Below the pieces are notes generated by a model. It was not told the DNA's origin, did not search any database, and was given only the letters and a program-made list of their open reading frames with translations. Below, one piece after another: positions 8,622-18,216 of a DNA stretch of 43,086 nucleotides (the stretch's first letter is position 1; each line of letters opens with the position of its first letter). Both the position numbers and the translations under genes were made by a program. Location of the stretch: NCBI GenBank assembly GCA_013360945.1, contig JABWAQ010000016.1, forward strand, positions 1-43,086, in the 5' to 3' direction. This stretch comes from Candidatus Brocadia sp. GTDB lineage: Bacteria > Planctomycetota > Brocadiia > Brocadiales > Brocadiaceae.

Positions 8622-9890
8622 ATGACATATAGATATCTGCCAGGTCTCTTGTCGCTTGTATTCCTGTTAACTCAGTCTTTTTGCCTGGGGCAGGATAGAG
8701 CATCCAATGGCAAATCGCTGGTAAAGGAATATCTTAAAAGCAATAACGAGGCAGAAAGAGAAGTCATACTAAAGAGTTTGGAGGAGCTAAAGGTCGATTT
8801 CAATACCATGAAGGAATGGGTAAAACTGTCCTCTGAATACATACCCCAAAAGCCTGGTTTACGCAGGGAGTTTGCCCCTGTTGGTGAAAAAAAGGGTGAA
8901 TACTTTATCTATATTCCATCTTCTTATACGCCGGAAAAAGAATGGCCTATGATACTATCATTGCATGGGGTCGGCGGCAATGGGCATGAACAGGTAATAA
9001 CATGGCTGAAGTCAATGGCACATAACGATGAATTTATCTTTGCAGCGCCCACATACGGATCAGGGCTTTGGTGGAAAGAAGAACCGGAAAAATTGGTGCT
9101 TTCCGTGCTGGACAAGGTAAAACAGGGTTACCGCATAGACACCAACAGGATTTATCTCACGGGATTTTCAAGCGGCGGACACGGGGTGTGGTATATGGGA
9201 ATTCGTTATCCCTGGCTTTTTGCTGCCATAAACCCCATTGCCGGTGAATGTCCGCTGCCCTCTTTGCTGATAAACTTGAAAAATGTGCCCGTCTTTATTA
9301 TTCATGGCGCAAAGGATACCGTTATTCCGGTAGAGGCGGGAAGGGATGCAGATTCCAGACTGGAAAAACTCCATTATAATGTTATTTATAAGGAACTGCC
9401 GGAACTAAAACATCGGTTCCCTGCTGAGGAAGCAGGAAAGGTGATTGACTGGTTTCGTGTTAACAAGAGGATACCGTATCCGAAGGAAATAAAATTTTCT
9501 ACAGAGTCCCCCGGATATTCGATTGCATACTGGATTGAGATAACGGAATTCTCAGAGTTGGTAGGGCAAACCCCGGGAGTTTACAAGGATATTTCCGGCA
9601 AACTGATAAGGACTGAGGGATCAGCGGAGATGGCAACAGTTGAGGCCAATGCGCAAGTAGGGGATAACGAGATTTACTTAATTACCCATGGGATAAAAGC
9701 CCTTCGTCTGTACTTGGAAGATGGGTACTCAGACGCGGGAAGGCCCCTTCGGGTGAATATCAATGGTAAATTAATGTACTTTGAAAAGATGGAAATGAGT
9801 GTGCGCGGTATTCTCGATGCGGTAAGGAAGATGAATGACCGGGAGGCATTGTATTCCGCATATCTGGATATAAGAATTCCATCTGAGTGA
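8622..9890 (+). CDS. secreted alpha/beta-hydrolase (esterase/PHB-depolymerase-like)
   Basis: Starting from the ATG at 8622 gives 422 aa with a good signal peptide (hydrophobic core at 6-20, small residues before QDRAS). An in-frame TTG at 8580 lies inside the terminator hairpin and is rejected. The hydrolase domain shows the SLHGVGGNG oxyanion region near 115, the nucleophile elbow GFSSG with Ser183, the acid loop HGAKDTVIP and a His in the ELKHRFP segment. This is a full Ser-Asp-His triad typical of carboxylesterase, phospholipase or depolymerase relatives. About 130 residues follow the catalytic domain and form an extra region I do not recognise, probably beta-rich. The substrate is unknown. 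The gene stands alone between the terminator and the glycan cluster. Confidence 0.8.
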   Translation: MTYRYLPGLLSLVFLLTQSFCLGQDRASNGKSLVKEYLKSNNEAEREVILKSLEELKVDFNTMKEWVKLSSEYIPQKPGLRREFAPVGEKKGEYFIYIPSSYTPEKEWPMILSLHGVGGNGHEQVITWLKSMAHNDEFIFAAPTYGSGLWWKEEPEKLVLSVLDKVKQGYRIDTNRIYLTGFSSGGHGVWYMGIRYPWLFAAINPIAGECPLPSLLINLKNVPVFIIHGAKDTVIPVEAGRDADSRLEKLHYNVIYKELPELKHRFPAEEAGKVIDWFRVNKRIPYPKEIKFSTESPGYSIAYWIEITEFSELVGQTPGVYKDISGKLIRTEGSAEMATVEANAQVGDNEIYLITHGIKALRLYLEDGYSDAGRPLRVNINGKLMYFEKMEMSVRGILDAVRKMNDREALYSAYLDIRIPSE

Positions 9891-9946
9891 TCAATGTTGT
9901 ATTAACAAATATCTGGCAAGACGGAGATTGGTAACGCTCGTTTGTT

Positions 9947-11098
9947 ATGAAGATTGCATTGGTGGTATATCAGTTTGTAAAGGAAAAAGGCGGGGTGGAA
10001 AGTTATGTGTTTAACTTATCCAAACAACTCCTCGATCGTGGACATGAAGTTCATATATTTACGCATCGATTCAGCCATGACCGTGATAAGAGATTGATTT
10101 TTCATCACGTTCCGGCCGTTACCTTCTGGTCTCCATTAAAATACTGGACATTTGCCGTAAATGCCCCTAAGATTATTAAAAAAACGAAGATGAAGTTCGA
10201 TCTCGTTCACGGATTCACTCAGACATTGTTCCAGGATATTTATCGGGTAGGAGGGGGATGTCATTGGGACTATATGGTGCATACCTATTCCTTGATGCAA
10301 TCCATGCCTGGCAGGATTGCCATGTGTCTTAATCCCAGGCACCTGAGCCTTCTGCTTTTAGAAAGGGTTATTTTCAAAAAGAAATGCTATCAGCAGGTTA
10401 CGTGTATCTCAAAACAATGCAAGGAAGAAATTATACACCATTACCAATTGTCTCCGGACGACATAGAGGTTATTCACAATGGAGTAGACATCAATACATT
10501 TACACCGCAAAGCCGAATAAGATACAGAGACGCGGTAAGGTCAAGATATGGCATTTCACCTGATGAATTTCTCCTCTTGTTTGTTGGTTCAGGGTTTAAA
10601 AGAAAAGGGCTGAAACATGTTGTCGATGCGCTGGCCATGATTGACAAATCCCGAAAACTGAAATTACTCATCGTGGGAAAAGGAAACATTCATGAATACC
10701 AGAGGCTCGCAGAGGAAAAAGGTGTTTATGCCAGGCTGATCTTTGCCGGTGTATGCAAAGATATCCAGGAAATCTATGCAGGAGGAGATATTTTTGTCTT
10801 CCCCAGCGAATACGACGCCTTTGGCACGGCCTGCCTTGAGGCAATGGCATCCGGGCTTCCCGTCATTGCCAGCAAAACCAGCGGCGTGTCTGAGATTGTC
10901 ACGCACGGTAAAGACGGTTTCGTCATTAATCACCCCATCGACGCAGGGGAAATGGCGCAGTATATTAAATTACTCCTCGAAAAAGAAAAAAGGGAACACA
11001 TGGGTTCTGCGGCAAGACAAAAAGCGGAAATGTATTCCTTTGAGGCAAATGTTGAAAAAACGCTCGAAATTTATCGAAAGGTATTGGATCGTAATTAA
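9947..11098 (+). CDS. glycosyltransferase family 4 (WaaG/RfaG-like)
   Basis: This 383-aa GT-B fold glycosyltransferase retains the family 4 hallmarks. These are an N-terminal acceptor domain with GGVESYVFNLS near residue 15, the GSGFKRKG nucleotide-sugar loop near 205, and the EX7E-type donor site in EYDAFGTACLEAMASGLP near 285. The N-terminal half resembles LPS core glucosyltransferases of the WaaG type. It should transfer a sugar from a nucleotide donor to a lipid-linked acceptor at the cytoplasmic face. It opens a cluster of surface-glycan genes, and the next gene starts on the base after its stop codon. The exact sugar cannot be read from sequence. Confidence 0.85.
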   Translation: MKIALVVYQFVKEKGGVESYVFNLSKQLLDRGHEVHIFTHRFSHDRDKRLIFHHVPAVTFWSPLKYWTFAVNAPKIIKKTKMKFDLVHGFTQTLFQDIYRVGGGCHWDYMVHTYSLMQSMPGRIAMCLNPRHLSLLLLERVIFKKKCYQQVTCISKQCKEEIIHHYQLSPDDIEVIHNGVDINTFTPQSRIRYRDAVRSRYGISPDEFLLLFVGSGFKRKGLKHVVDALAMIDKSRKLKLLIVGKGNIHEYQRLAEEKGVYARLIFAGVCKDIQEIYAGGDIFVFPSEYDAFGTACLEAMASGLPVIASKTSGVSEIVTHGKDGFVINHPIDAGEMAQYIKLLLEKEKREHMGSAARQKAEMYSFEANVEKTLEIYRKVLDRN

Positions 11099-12766
11099 AT
11101 GCAGATGGATGTCAAAAATTATATTAGAAATGACATTCGATGGTCAGTGAGGGGTATCTCGGCAGATACGTTGAACGAAATACTTGATTCAATTGATGAA
11201 AACAAGCATTGTGAGATCATCCGTAATGGATATGATAAAAAGGTAATAAGATACGCACAGAACCACGGGTCCTTTTACATAAAACGGTATTCGGTAAGAA
11301 ATGGACTGGAAAGCCTCAAGTCAATATTTTCTCTATCAAAGGCACAAAGGGAATGGAATTGCGGGCATAGACTGCTCAGGAATAACCTGCTTGCAGCAGA
11401 GCCAGTTGCGGTGGGAGAAAAAAAGCGCTTTGGAATGCTCAAAGATTGTCACATAATCTCTAAGGAAATACCAAATTGCACAACGGTAAAAGAATGCTTG
11501 ACCACCTTCCAGCAATCGATCGTAAATTTGCCAAAAAAAAATATAGTCCTCAAAAATCTTATATCGTACGTTAAAGCGGTGCATGATCACGGTATTTTTC
11601 ACGGAGAACTCCATGCTGAAAATATACTGGTAGATACCAATGAGGGCACGTTGTTTTATCTGCTTGACCTGGGACGCGCCGTATTTAAAAAGAAACCGCC
11701 GTTATCTTTAAGGATTCGCGAACTAGCCAGGTTGCTCTATTCCCTCATGAATATCTGCACGAATGAAGAGATAACAGGATTGATACATGACTATGCAAGT
11801 CAACTGTTAGCTGCCGGAGACAGGAAAATTTTCAGTAAAGCCGTCTTGGAAGAGATGTACAGGATCAAACACAGACTTTGGCGCAGCCGGACGAAAAAAT
11901 GCTTAAAAAGCAATAACGTATTTAAGGCTATAGCGCATGCACGCTATACGGTAAATATGCGGAATGAGTGGGATGTTGACACGTTGACTGACCTCATCAA
12001 TAGACATATGCGCTCTTTTACAGAACGGCCCGGTACGATCATAAAAACATCCTCTAAGACAGGTATCACCCGTACCCCTGTGTCTCACGAAAACACGAAA
12101 AGTGTATGTATCAAAGAATACCGGTATCCATCTGCCTTGAAGAGGTTTTTGTATTCCTTCCTCAGTTCGCCGGCGCGAAGGGCATGGCTTGCCGCACATG
12201 GTTTAATGGCGGCGCACTTTCTGACTCCGAAACCCATCGCACTATTTGAGGAAAGAAGGGCAGGCATACTGAAAAAGAGTTTTATTCTTATGGAAGATGT
12301 TGCTGCCTGCCTGCCGTGCAACAACTATGTCAGTAAAGCGTTTCGTGACCCTTATCATAAAGCCACCGCCGGAAAGAGACGCAGATTTATCACCTGTTTA
12401 GCTTTATCCTTCAGACAATTACACGATTCAGTCGTCTATCACAGGGATTTAAAGGCAAATAATATCTTGGTGAGGGAATTACAGGACACCTGGGCGTTTT
12501 TTTATTTGGATCTTGACCGTGTGTCTTTTAACAAGAAAATAACACGCGAAAAAAGGATTAAAAATCTATCCCAATTAAATGCATCTATACCCAATTGTAT
12601 AACGTACACCGACAGATTGAGATTTTATCGAATATACACAGGTACAAAAAACCTTGATGGAAAAAACAAACGAATAGTGCAGGCAATCGTGCAATTAAGC
12701 ATACAGCGGAGGCATGTATGGAATCCAAAAGCACCGGCTACCCGGATTTTGCATATTAGCATCTGA
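11099..12766 (+). CDS. tandem lipopolysaccharide-kinase-like protein (two WaaP/Kdo-kinase-type domains)
   Basis: This 555-aa protein contains two protein-kinase-like domains of the WaaP/Kdo-kinase type, which phosphorylate LPS core sugars. Domain 1 (about 45-250) has HGELHAEN with Glu170 where the catalytic Asp is expected, Asn175, and Asp190 in the LLDLG metal-binding motif. Domain 2 (about 325-520) has HRDLKANN with catalytic Asp450 and Asn455, and Asp471 in YLDLDR. Domain 2 therefore looks fully active, while domain 1 carries an Asp-to-Glu change at the catalytic position. No signal or membrane segment is evident, fitting a cytoplasmic enzyme acting on lipid-linked oligosaccharide. The ATG follows the glycosyltransferase stop directly (TAAATG), so the two are likely co-translated. 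Confidence 0.75.
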   Translation: MQMDVKNYIRNDIRWSVRGISADTLNEILDSIDENKHCEIIRNGYDKKVIRYAQNHGSFYIKRYSVRNGLESLKSIFSLSKAQREWNCGHRLLRNNLLAAEPVAVGEKKRFGMLKDCHIISKEIPNCTTVKECLTTFQQSIVNLPKKNIVLKNLISYVKAVHDHGIFHGELHAENILVDTNEGTLFYLLDLGRAVFKKKPPLSLRIRELARLLYSLMNICTNEEITGLIHDYASQLLAAGDRKIFSKAVLEEMYRIKHRLWRSRTKKCLKSNNVFKAIAHARYTVNMRNEWDVDTLTDLINRHMRSFTERPGTIIKTSSKTGITRTPVSHENTKSVCIKEYRYPSALKRFLYSFLSSPARRAWLAAHGLMAAHFLTPKPIALFEERRAGILKKSFILMEDVAACLPCNNYVSKAFRDPYHKATAGKRRRFITCLALSFRQLHDSVVYHRDLKANNILVRELQDTWAFFYLDLDRVSFNKKITREKRIKNLSQLNASIPNCITYTDRLRFYRIYTGTKNLDGKNKRIVQAIVQLSIQRRHVWNPKAPATRILHISI

Positions 12767-12782
12767 TAAATAATAATCAAAA

Positions 12783-13781
12783 ATGGAAAAAGTTTATTTT
12801 CTTATACAAGAATGGAATCACCCTGCGAGCAGATACCGGGTACTACAGTACATTCCTTATCTTAAAGAATCACACATAACGGCAAAGGTTGCGCTCTTCC
12901 CGGATTCCTTTTTCAAGTGGATGAAACTATTTTCAGAGCTAAAAGATTATCATACGGTCTTTGTCCAAAAGAAACGGCTCTGGCATTGGCAACTCTGGTA
13001 TCTTAAAAGGCGACGCATCAAGATTATCTATGACTTCGATGATGCCGTTATGTTTAAAAGCCCGGTAGATGGCGGTGGCCGGTCTTTTAAGAGGCGAAGG
13101 ACGTTTGCCAGAATGGTAAGGTATAGTGATCAGGTTATAGCCGGGAATCAATACTTGAAATCACAAGCCATACCTTATAATAAAAACATAATCGTCATAC
13201 CAACGGCAATCGATACCGGCAGGTATACCATGAAAGATTATCGCAGTGATAAGGAGCGCATTACGATTGGGTGGATAGGAAGCAAGTCTTCACTCCCATT
13301 TTTGAAGGAGTTAACGCCAGCCTTTGATCATTTAGCAGGCCAACATGCATCTTTGGGGCTAAAGATTGTTTGCAGCGATTTTTTTGATTGCGGCAAGATG
13401 CCGGTTATAAAAAAAATGTGGGCGCTGGAGGAAGAAAATTCAGAGTTACAGGATGTTGATATCGGCCTTGCGCCTCTGCCGGATCATGAGTGGACAAAAG
13501 GAAAGTGTGCCACCAAATTACTTCAATATCTCTCTGTGGGAATTCCTGTTGTCTGTTCTCCTGTAGGCGTTCATAATGAAATAATACAAGAAGGGGTGAA
13601 CGGCTTATTTGCAGCATCCATACAGGAGTGGATCGAAAAGATCGATACTCTTATAAAGGACAAGGATCTTCGGGAGTGTATGGGACTGGAAGGGAAGAAA
13701 ACCGTGGAATCTTCTTATTCACTAAAGGCAAACATCCCAAAATTCATTAACGTCATCAAAGGCATTTCACATCATGACTAA
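12783..13781 (+). CDS. glycosyltransferase (GT4/GT-B fold)
   Basis: This 332-aa GT-B type glycosyltransferase has a short divergent N-terminal domain containing IIYDFDDAV near 85. A Rossmann C-terminal domain follows with TIGWIGSKSSLPFL near 160 and a donor-site region ending in CATKLLQYLSVGIPVVCSPVG. The usual EX7E donor motif is altered, with Lys and Leu replacing acidic residues around KLLQYLSVG. Similar proteins occur in planctomycete glycan clusters. It starts 16 bp after the kinase gene and overlaps the next glycosyltransferase by 8 bp, so it belongs to the same operon. Confidence 0.75.
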   Translation: MEKVYFLIQEWNHPASRYRVLQYIPYLKESHITAKVALFPDSFFKWMKLFSELKDYHTVFVQKKRLWHWQLWYLKRRRIKIIYDFDDAVMFKSPVDGGGRSFKRRRTFARMVRYSDQVIAGNQYLKSQAIPYNKNIIVIPTAIDTGRYTMKDYRSDKERITIGWIGSKSSLPFLKELTPAFDHLAGQHASLGLKIVCSDFFDCGKMPVIKKMWALEEENSELQDVDIGLAPLPDHEWTKGKCATKLLQYLSVGIPVVCSPVGVHNEIIQEGVNGLFAASIQEWIEKIDTLIKDKDLRECMGLEGKKTVESSYSLKANIPKFINVIKGISHHD

Positions 13782-14661
13782 CAGTTCACCTCTTGTAAGT
13801 GTCGTATTACCTACGTATAACTGTGCCAACTTTTTACCGGAATCCATTGGGTCGATCTTGTTACAAACGTATCATTCTTATGAGATTATCGTCATAGATG
13901 ATGGGTCTACAGACAATACAAACGAAGTTTTAAATCCATTTATGCAAAGAATAAAGTACATTAAATTAGAACAAAACAAGGGACTCCCAATTGCAAGAAA
14001 CACCGGTATCCGATCTGCCCAGGGCAAATATATAGCCTTTATTGATGCAGACGACCTCTGGCTGCCGGAAAAATTACAGACTGATATGGAATGTTTCAAC
14101 GGCCATCCGGATGTCGGCATGGTATATTCACAACATATGAATATCGATGAAAAGGGACATGTGCTTAGTGGTGGTCCGCTGAAACGATTGCCATCCGGAA
14201 ATATCTTCATTCAATTATTTTCTCAACAGAACTTTGTAATTTCCTCATCTGTAGTGGCGCGAAAGGAAGTATTTGAAACGACAGGCTTATTTGACGAACA
14301 ACTTTTCAATTGCCAGGACTGGGACATGTGGTTGCGAATTGCCTTTTATTTCAAGGTCGCAGGGATTAATAAAACGCTTGTCAAATATAGGCATAATCCA
14401 CGTTCTGTGAGTAAGAACAGGAATAATGTCTTAAGATATCAAAAGCTGGTTATCGATAAGACCTATAATGCGTTTAAAGACAAGGGAAATGGCATGAATG
14501 TGAAACTCTATAAAAGACGACTGGCTTCACATTATGCAAAGGCCGGCCGGCATTATTTGAGAATAGGGAATAAAAGTCTGGCAAATGAAAATTTCCGTCT
14601 GTCTTTGAAATATGATCCGCTAAATTTGAGGTCAATAAGATACTATTTCAGGTTATGGTAA
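13774..14661 (+). CDS. glycosyltransferase family 2
   Basis: This 295-aa GT-A fold enzyme has a canonical start, VSVVLPTYNCANFLPESIGS. The nucleotide-binding Asp lies in VIDDGSTDNT near 45, and the DXD-like metal site lies in IAFIDADDLW near 90. The C-terminal 60 or so residues are helical and basic. It uses a nucleotide-sugar to extend a surface polysaccharide, acting at the inner face of the membrane. It overlaps the preceding gene by 8 bp, a sign of translational coupling. Donor and acceptor are unknown. Confidence 0.85.
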   Translation: MTNSSPLVSVVLPTYNCANFLPESIGSILLQTYHSYEIIVIDDGSTDNTNEVLNPFMQRIKYIKLEQNKGLPIARNTGIRSAQGKYIAFIDADDLWLPEKLQTDMECFNGHPDVGMVYSQHMNIDEKGHVLSGGPLKRLPSGNIFIQLFSQQNFVISSSVVARKEVFETTGLFDEQLFNCQDWDMWLRIAFYFKVAGINKTLVKYRHNPRSVSKNRNNVLRYQKLVIDKTYNAFKDKGNGMNVKLYKRRLASHYAKAGRHYLRIGNKSLANENFRLSLKYDPLNLRSIRYYFRLW

Positions 14662-14746
14662 CCGCGCATTTTTATAATGCTAACGCTATTTGCCTGTTTT
14701 TTATCGTATAGTATCAGTCCAAAAAGTTTTGTAAATTATCATATAA

Positions 14747-15703
14747 ATGACCGATTTGAACTTTATCATTGTAAACTGGAATACCAGGGAGTTATTACTC
14801 GACTGCATAAGATCCATTTATACAACCGTTACCGGCCTCAGTTATCGCATACACGTAATCGATAATGGTTCCAGGGATGACAGTGTGAAGGCTGTACATC
14901 AGCAATTTCCACAGGTGCACGTTATTGAAAACCGGGAAAACAGAGGTTTTGCCGTGGCCGTGAATCAAGCCCTTGAGGAAAATACGGCACTCTATAGCGT
15001 ACTACTGAACACCGATACTATCCTCCGTAAAGATGCTATACAAATAATGCATTCATTCATGGAACAACAGAAAGACGCTGGGATTGTTGGGGCGCAACTG
15101 CAAAAACCAGATGGTACGAGGCAACATAGTTATGATAATCATCCCACCCTGGCAACGGAACTTTTCAATAAAAGCTTATTACGATGGTTCTTTCCCTCTC
15201 GTTATCCGAGTAAAAAACAATCAATCATGCACCCAGTAGAAGTCGAGTCCGTTATTGGGGCATGTATCATGGTAAGAAATGAGGCGGTAAGGCATGTCGG
15301 GAAATTAGATGAAGATTATTTCTTCTTTCTCGAAGAAACCGATTGGTGCTATCGTATGCAGAAGGCGGGTTGGAAGGTATATCATGTCCCTGATGCCAGA
15401 GTTGTTCATCTGGGTGGGCAGAGTAAGAAGATGGCGCCATGGCAATCGCAGGTAGAATATTGCCGTTCGCTCTATATCTTTTTTAAAAAAAACAGATCCA
15501 CCTTTTCGTACATCATGCTCAGGATATTATATCTGTTAAAGATTATTTTAAATTTAACCGCAAACTCCAATGCTAATTTATTCGTATTATTTCAAAATAA
15601 AAAACTCCGTTACCGGCTATCGATATACGGCAAGCTTTTTTTGTGGCACCTTTTATTATGCCCCGATTGGATGGGTTTAAAGCCTGTAGAAAATAAGAGA
15701 TAG
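14747..15703 (+). CDS. glycosyltransferase family 2 (rhamnosyltransferase-like)
   Basis: This 318-aa GT2 enzyme of the type often labelled rhamnosyl- or N-acetylglucosaminyl-diphospholipid transferase has these motifs: IIVNWNTRELL near residue 5, VIDNGSRDDS near 38, SVLLNTDTIL near 84, and the later EETDWCYRMQKAGW motif near 205. The C-terminus is hydrophobic and basic, suggesting membrane association. It is the last gene of the glycan cluster, 85 bp after the preceding GT2 gene. No terminator is seen after it. Confidence 0.85.
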   Translation: MTDLNFIIVNWNTRELLLDCIRSIYTTVTGLSYRIHVIDNGSRDDSVKAVHQQFPQVHVIENRENRGFAVAVNQALEENTALYSVLLNTDTILRKDAIQIMHSFMEQQKDAGIVGAQLQKPDGTRQHSYDNHPTLATELFNKSLLRWFFPSRYPSKKQSIMHPVEVESVIGACIMVRNEAVRHVGKLDEDYFFFLEETDWCYRMQKAGWKVYHVPDARVVHLGGQSKKMAPWQSQVEYCRSLYIFFKKNRSTFSYIMLRILYLLKIILNLTANSNANLFVLFQNKKLRYRLSIYGKLFLWHLLLCPDWMGLKPVENKR

Positions 15704-16061
15704 TGGGTTTATATCATAACATCGTGAACTCAAGCCGACATCGTCTAAGCTTTCTCCAAAAACATTCCTGGAGGAGGCAATCTACGGTAGGCCCGGTAGT
15801 TCCATGATCGAAGAAAAATGGGGTTGGGTTCGCGAAAAAATGGTGGGAGGGATGAGCGACCCAACACATCCCTGAAAAGGAGAATCATCCACAATCAGAA
15901 GAATATAAGAATTTTTTATTCAGATTTGAAATTCCTTCATCAAGTTTTAATCCCCAAATAATATTTGACTTATCCAATAATTTTGATTACATTGTTAAAA
16001 ATTTATTCCATACTTTTAATAAATAGAAGCTCTTTTATTAAAGGGGAAAGTTTAAAATATT
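15704..16061. other. 358-bp intergenic region with unexplained inverted repeats
   Basis: No coding sequence is evident. The region has an imperfect inverted repeat around 15833-15863 (GTTGGGTTCGC against GCGACCCAAC), a CTCCA/TGGAG pair near 15753-15773, and a purine-rich segment between. The right part is AT-rich and holds a weak promoter at 15965-15993. It may encode a structured leader or be decayed sequence. I do not recognise a known riboswitch. Confidence 0.4.
15965..15993 (+). promoter_or_regulatory. possible sigma70 promoter of ABC exporter operon
   Basis: TTGACT (15965-15970), a 17-bp spacer and TACATT (15988-15993) lie 69 bp upstream of the ATPase gene's TTG start. The -10 box matches at four of six positions, so support is moderate. 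Confidence 0.4.
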
Positions 16062-16907
16062 TTGGATAGTTACGCAGTTAGAACGGAAGGACTCACAAAG
16101 GTTTACAGGGATTTCTGGAGGCGGAAAACTGCCCCGGCTTTAACAAATCTTAATTTAACTATCGAGCGGGGAGAGATATTCGGATTACTTGGTCCTAATG
16201 GTTCAGGTAAGACAACTACCGTAAAATTACTCCTTGGCCTCTTGTTTCCCACCGGCGGCAAGTCCTGGCTGCTGGGATATCCTTCAGGCGACTTAAAGGT
16301 TAAAAATAAAATAGGCTTTTTACCTGAGGAATCGTATTTATATAAATTCCTCAATGCAGAAGAAATCCTGGATTTTTATGCAAAGCTCTTTGATATTCCC
16401 AAAAAAGAAAGAAAAAGGCGGATCGATACCTTAATCCATGACGTGGGGCTGGCTCACGTGCGCAAACGCCCTTTAAGCCAATATTCAAAAGGGATGCTAC
16501 GGAGGATTGGACTGGCGCAGGCTATTATCAATGACCCGGAACTGGTAATACTGGATGAGCCGACAAGTGGTCTGGATCCCATCGGCAGTCGTGAGATGAA
16601 GGGCCTTATCCTGGAGTTTAAAAGACAGGGAAAGACCGTTGTCCTCAGCTCGCACTTGTTGGCCGATGTGCAGGATATTTGCGACCGGATTGCCATCCTT
16701 AACAGGGGTGTCTTACAGGTAACGGGGAGCGTTAGTGAATTACTTTCCCAAAAAGACGTCGTAGAATTTATGGTAAAGAATCTTTCCGGCAACGACATTC
16801 AGGCAGTGGAGGCCTTTATTAAGAGCAGAAATGGCGATGTGGTATCCATCAATCATCCTTCCTCCACCCTGGAAGAGTTATTTGTAAATATCATTCAGCA
16901 TCGCTAA
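16062..16907 (+). CDS. ABC-2 type transporter, ATP-binding protein
   Basis: This 281-aa ABC ATPase has Walker A GPNGSGKT at 44-51, a signature loop QYSKGM near 140 in place of LSGGQ, Walker B LVILDEPTSG near 158, and the switch His in SSHLL. The roughly 60-residue C-terminal extension is typical of ABC-2 exporters. The start is a TTG at 16062 preceded by AAGGGGAAAG. No in-frame ATG lies near, and the N-terminus then aligns well with the family. It pairs with the permease gene 25 bp downstream and should power export or membrane remodelling from the cytoplasm. The cargo is unknown; proximity to the glycan cluster is only suggestive. Confidence 0.88.
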   Translation: MDSYAVRTEGLTKVYRDFWRRKTAPALTNLNLTIERGEIFGLLGPNGSGKTTTVKLLLGLLFPTGGKSWLLGYPSGDLKVKNKIGFLPEESYLYKFLNAEEILDFYAKLFDIPKKERKRRIDTLIHDVGLAHVRKRPLSQYSKGMLRRIGLAQAIINDPELVILDEPTSGLDPIGSREMKGLILEFKRQGKTVVLSSHLLADVQDICDRIAILNRGVLQVTGSVSELLSQKDVVEFMVKNLSGNDIQAVEAFIKSRNGDVVSINHPSSTLEELFVNIIQHR

Positions 16908-16932
16908 CAGACGATTATTTCTCTCGTTTACC

Positions 16933-18213
16933 ATGATACTGACCATTGCCAGCCATACCTTTCGGGAAGCGCTTCGAAAAAAGGTAATTCATGTCCTGAT
17001 TGGACTCGGCATCCTCATCATGCTGATTTTACCTGTTATCCCAACGACAGACGAACCTGATGCCCGGGTGAAAATGATGATGGTCGTGTTTTTTCAGGTA
17101 GTAGTGCTTTTGTGTATCATAGGAGTTATTTTTCTCTCCGCCACCTCATTGCCTTATGAGATAGAAGACAGGACGATCTACGGTATTTTATCGAAACCTA
17201 TATCGAGACTGAAAATTATTGTGGGCAAAATACTCGGTTTCGCCCTGTTATCAGCCCTTTTGTTAGGAATTCTGAGTCTGTTAAACGTAGCCTCCATTCA
17301 ACGGATTGCAACAAGTTTGCCGGAGGAATACAGAGGTATATTAAGGGCGAGGACAGAGTTTCAGGCATCACAGTTTTCTATTCAGGGTAAATTGCACCAT
17401 GCCCGCCAGGGAATTGCATGGATTGAGGGGGGAAGGGGCGGGGTTGCGCAATGGAGTTTTTCCAATCTTCAAAAAAATCCCGGGAACAAACCTCCCCTTG
17501 AAGTCGAATTTAACCTGAGGATGGAGAGCAGTCAGGGGTTTATCGACACGATCTCATTGGTTGTGGGGATAGAGGATGCTATTTCAGGCCAGCGGAGGAG
17601 CGAAGTTTTATCAGCAAAGGCAGATAAACCATTCATGGTAAGGATCACCCCTGATGATATCCATGGAAATGGCTCTATACATATTACCGTTTTCCCCGTC
17701 CATATGACGGATTATATCGGCGTGACACAGGAAGATGTTAAGGTATTCGCGCCGCGCAAAGGTTTTGTATCGAATTATGTAAAGGCTGTTGTTCTAACCT
17801 TTTTGAAATTTCTGCTGATAGTCATCATTGCGGTAATGGGATCTACCTATCTGTCAGCACCCGTAAGCATTGCATCTGCTTTCGTTGTTTTCTTATGTGG
17901 ACACATATTGGAATTTATCAAGGATTTTTCCTTGCTCATGCATCGTCACGACCTGCATGAACATGTTGTGCCGGCTGTGCTGAAAAAACCCAATATTCTC
18001 CTGGTCTGTCTGGAGTATCTTCTGAAAAAGCCGCTGGAATGGATCTCCTTTGTTTTGCCGGATTTTAAAAGGTTTGACAGTTTGAAATTTCTCTTAAAAG
18101 GTATACATATCCCTTGGGAAACCGTTGGAGTTTCTTTCGGGTATACCGCCATTTATGCAGGTATTTGCCTCTGTATATCCGCTATCATATTTAAAAGAAG
18201 AGAGTTTTTCTAA
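16933..18213 (+). CDS. ABC-2 type transporter permease
   Basis: This 426-aa integral membrane protein has an amphipathic N-terminus, helices at about 20-40, 48-70 and 95-115, a large extracytoplasmic region (about 120-280), and further helices near 290-330 and at the C-terminal end. The topology matches NatB/ABC-2 permeases with an inserted soluble domain. It follows its ATPase directly, and its stop codon is separated by only 3 bp from the next gene's TTG, so the three genes form one operon. The large inserted domain is unusual for simple drug exporters and may bind a lipid or protein partner. Confidence 0.8.
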   Translation: MILTIASHTFREALRKKVIHVLIGLGILIMLILPVIPTTDEPDARVKMMMVVFFQVVVLLCIIGVIFLSATSLPYEIEDRTIYGILSKPISRLKIIVGKILGFALLSALLLGILSLLNVASIQRIATSLPEEYRGILRARTEFQASQFSIQGKLHHARQGIAWIEGGRGGVAQWSFSNLQKNPGNKPPLEVEFNLRMESSQGFIDTISLVVGIEDAISGQRRSEVLSAKADKPFMVRITPDDIHGNGSIHITVFPVHMTDYIGVTQEDVKVFAPRKGFVSNYVKAVVLTFLKFLLIVIIAVMGSTYLSAPVSIASAFVVFLCGHILEFIKDFSLLMHRHDLHEHVVPAVLKKPNILLVCLEYLLKKPLEWISFVLPDFKRFDSLKFLLKGIHIPWETVGVSFGYTAIYAGICLCISAIIFKRREFF

Positions 18214-18216
18214 ACA

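Noticed and set aside
15704-15960. Possible cyclic-di-GMP-type riboswitch
   Set aside because: The conserved core sequences are missing; only loose inverted repeats are present.
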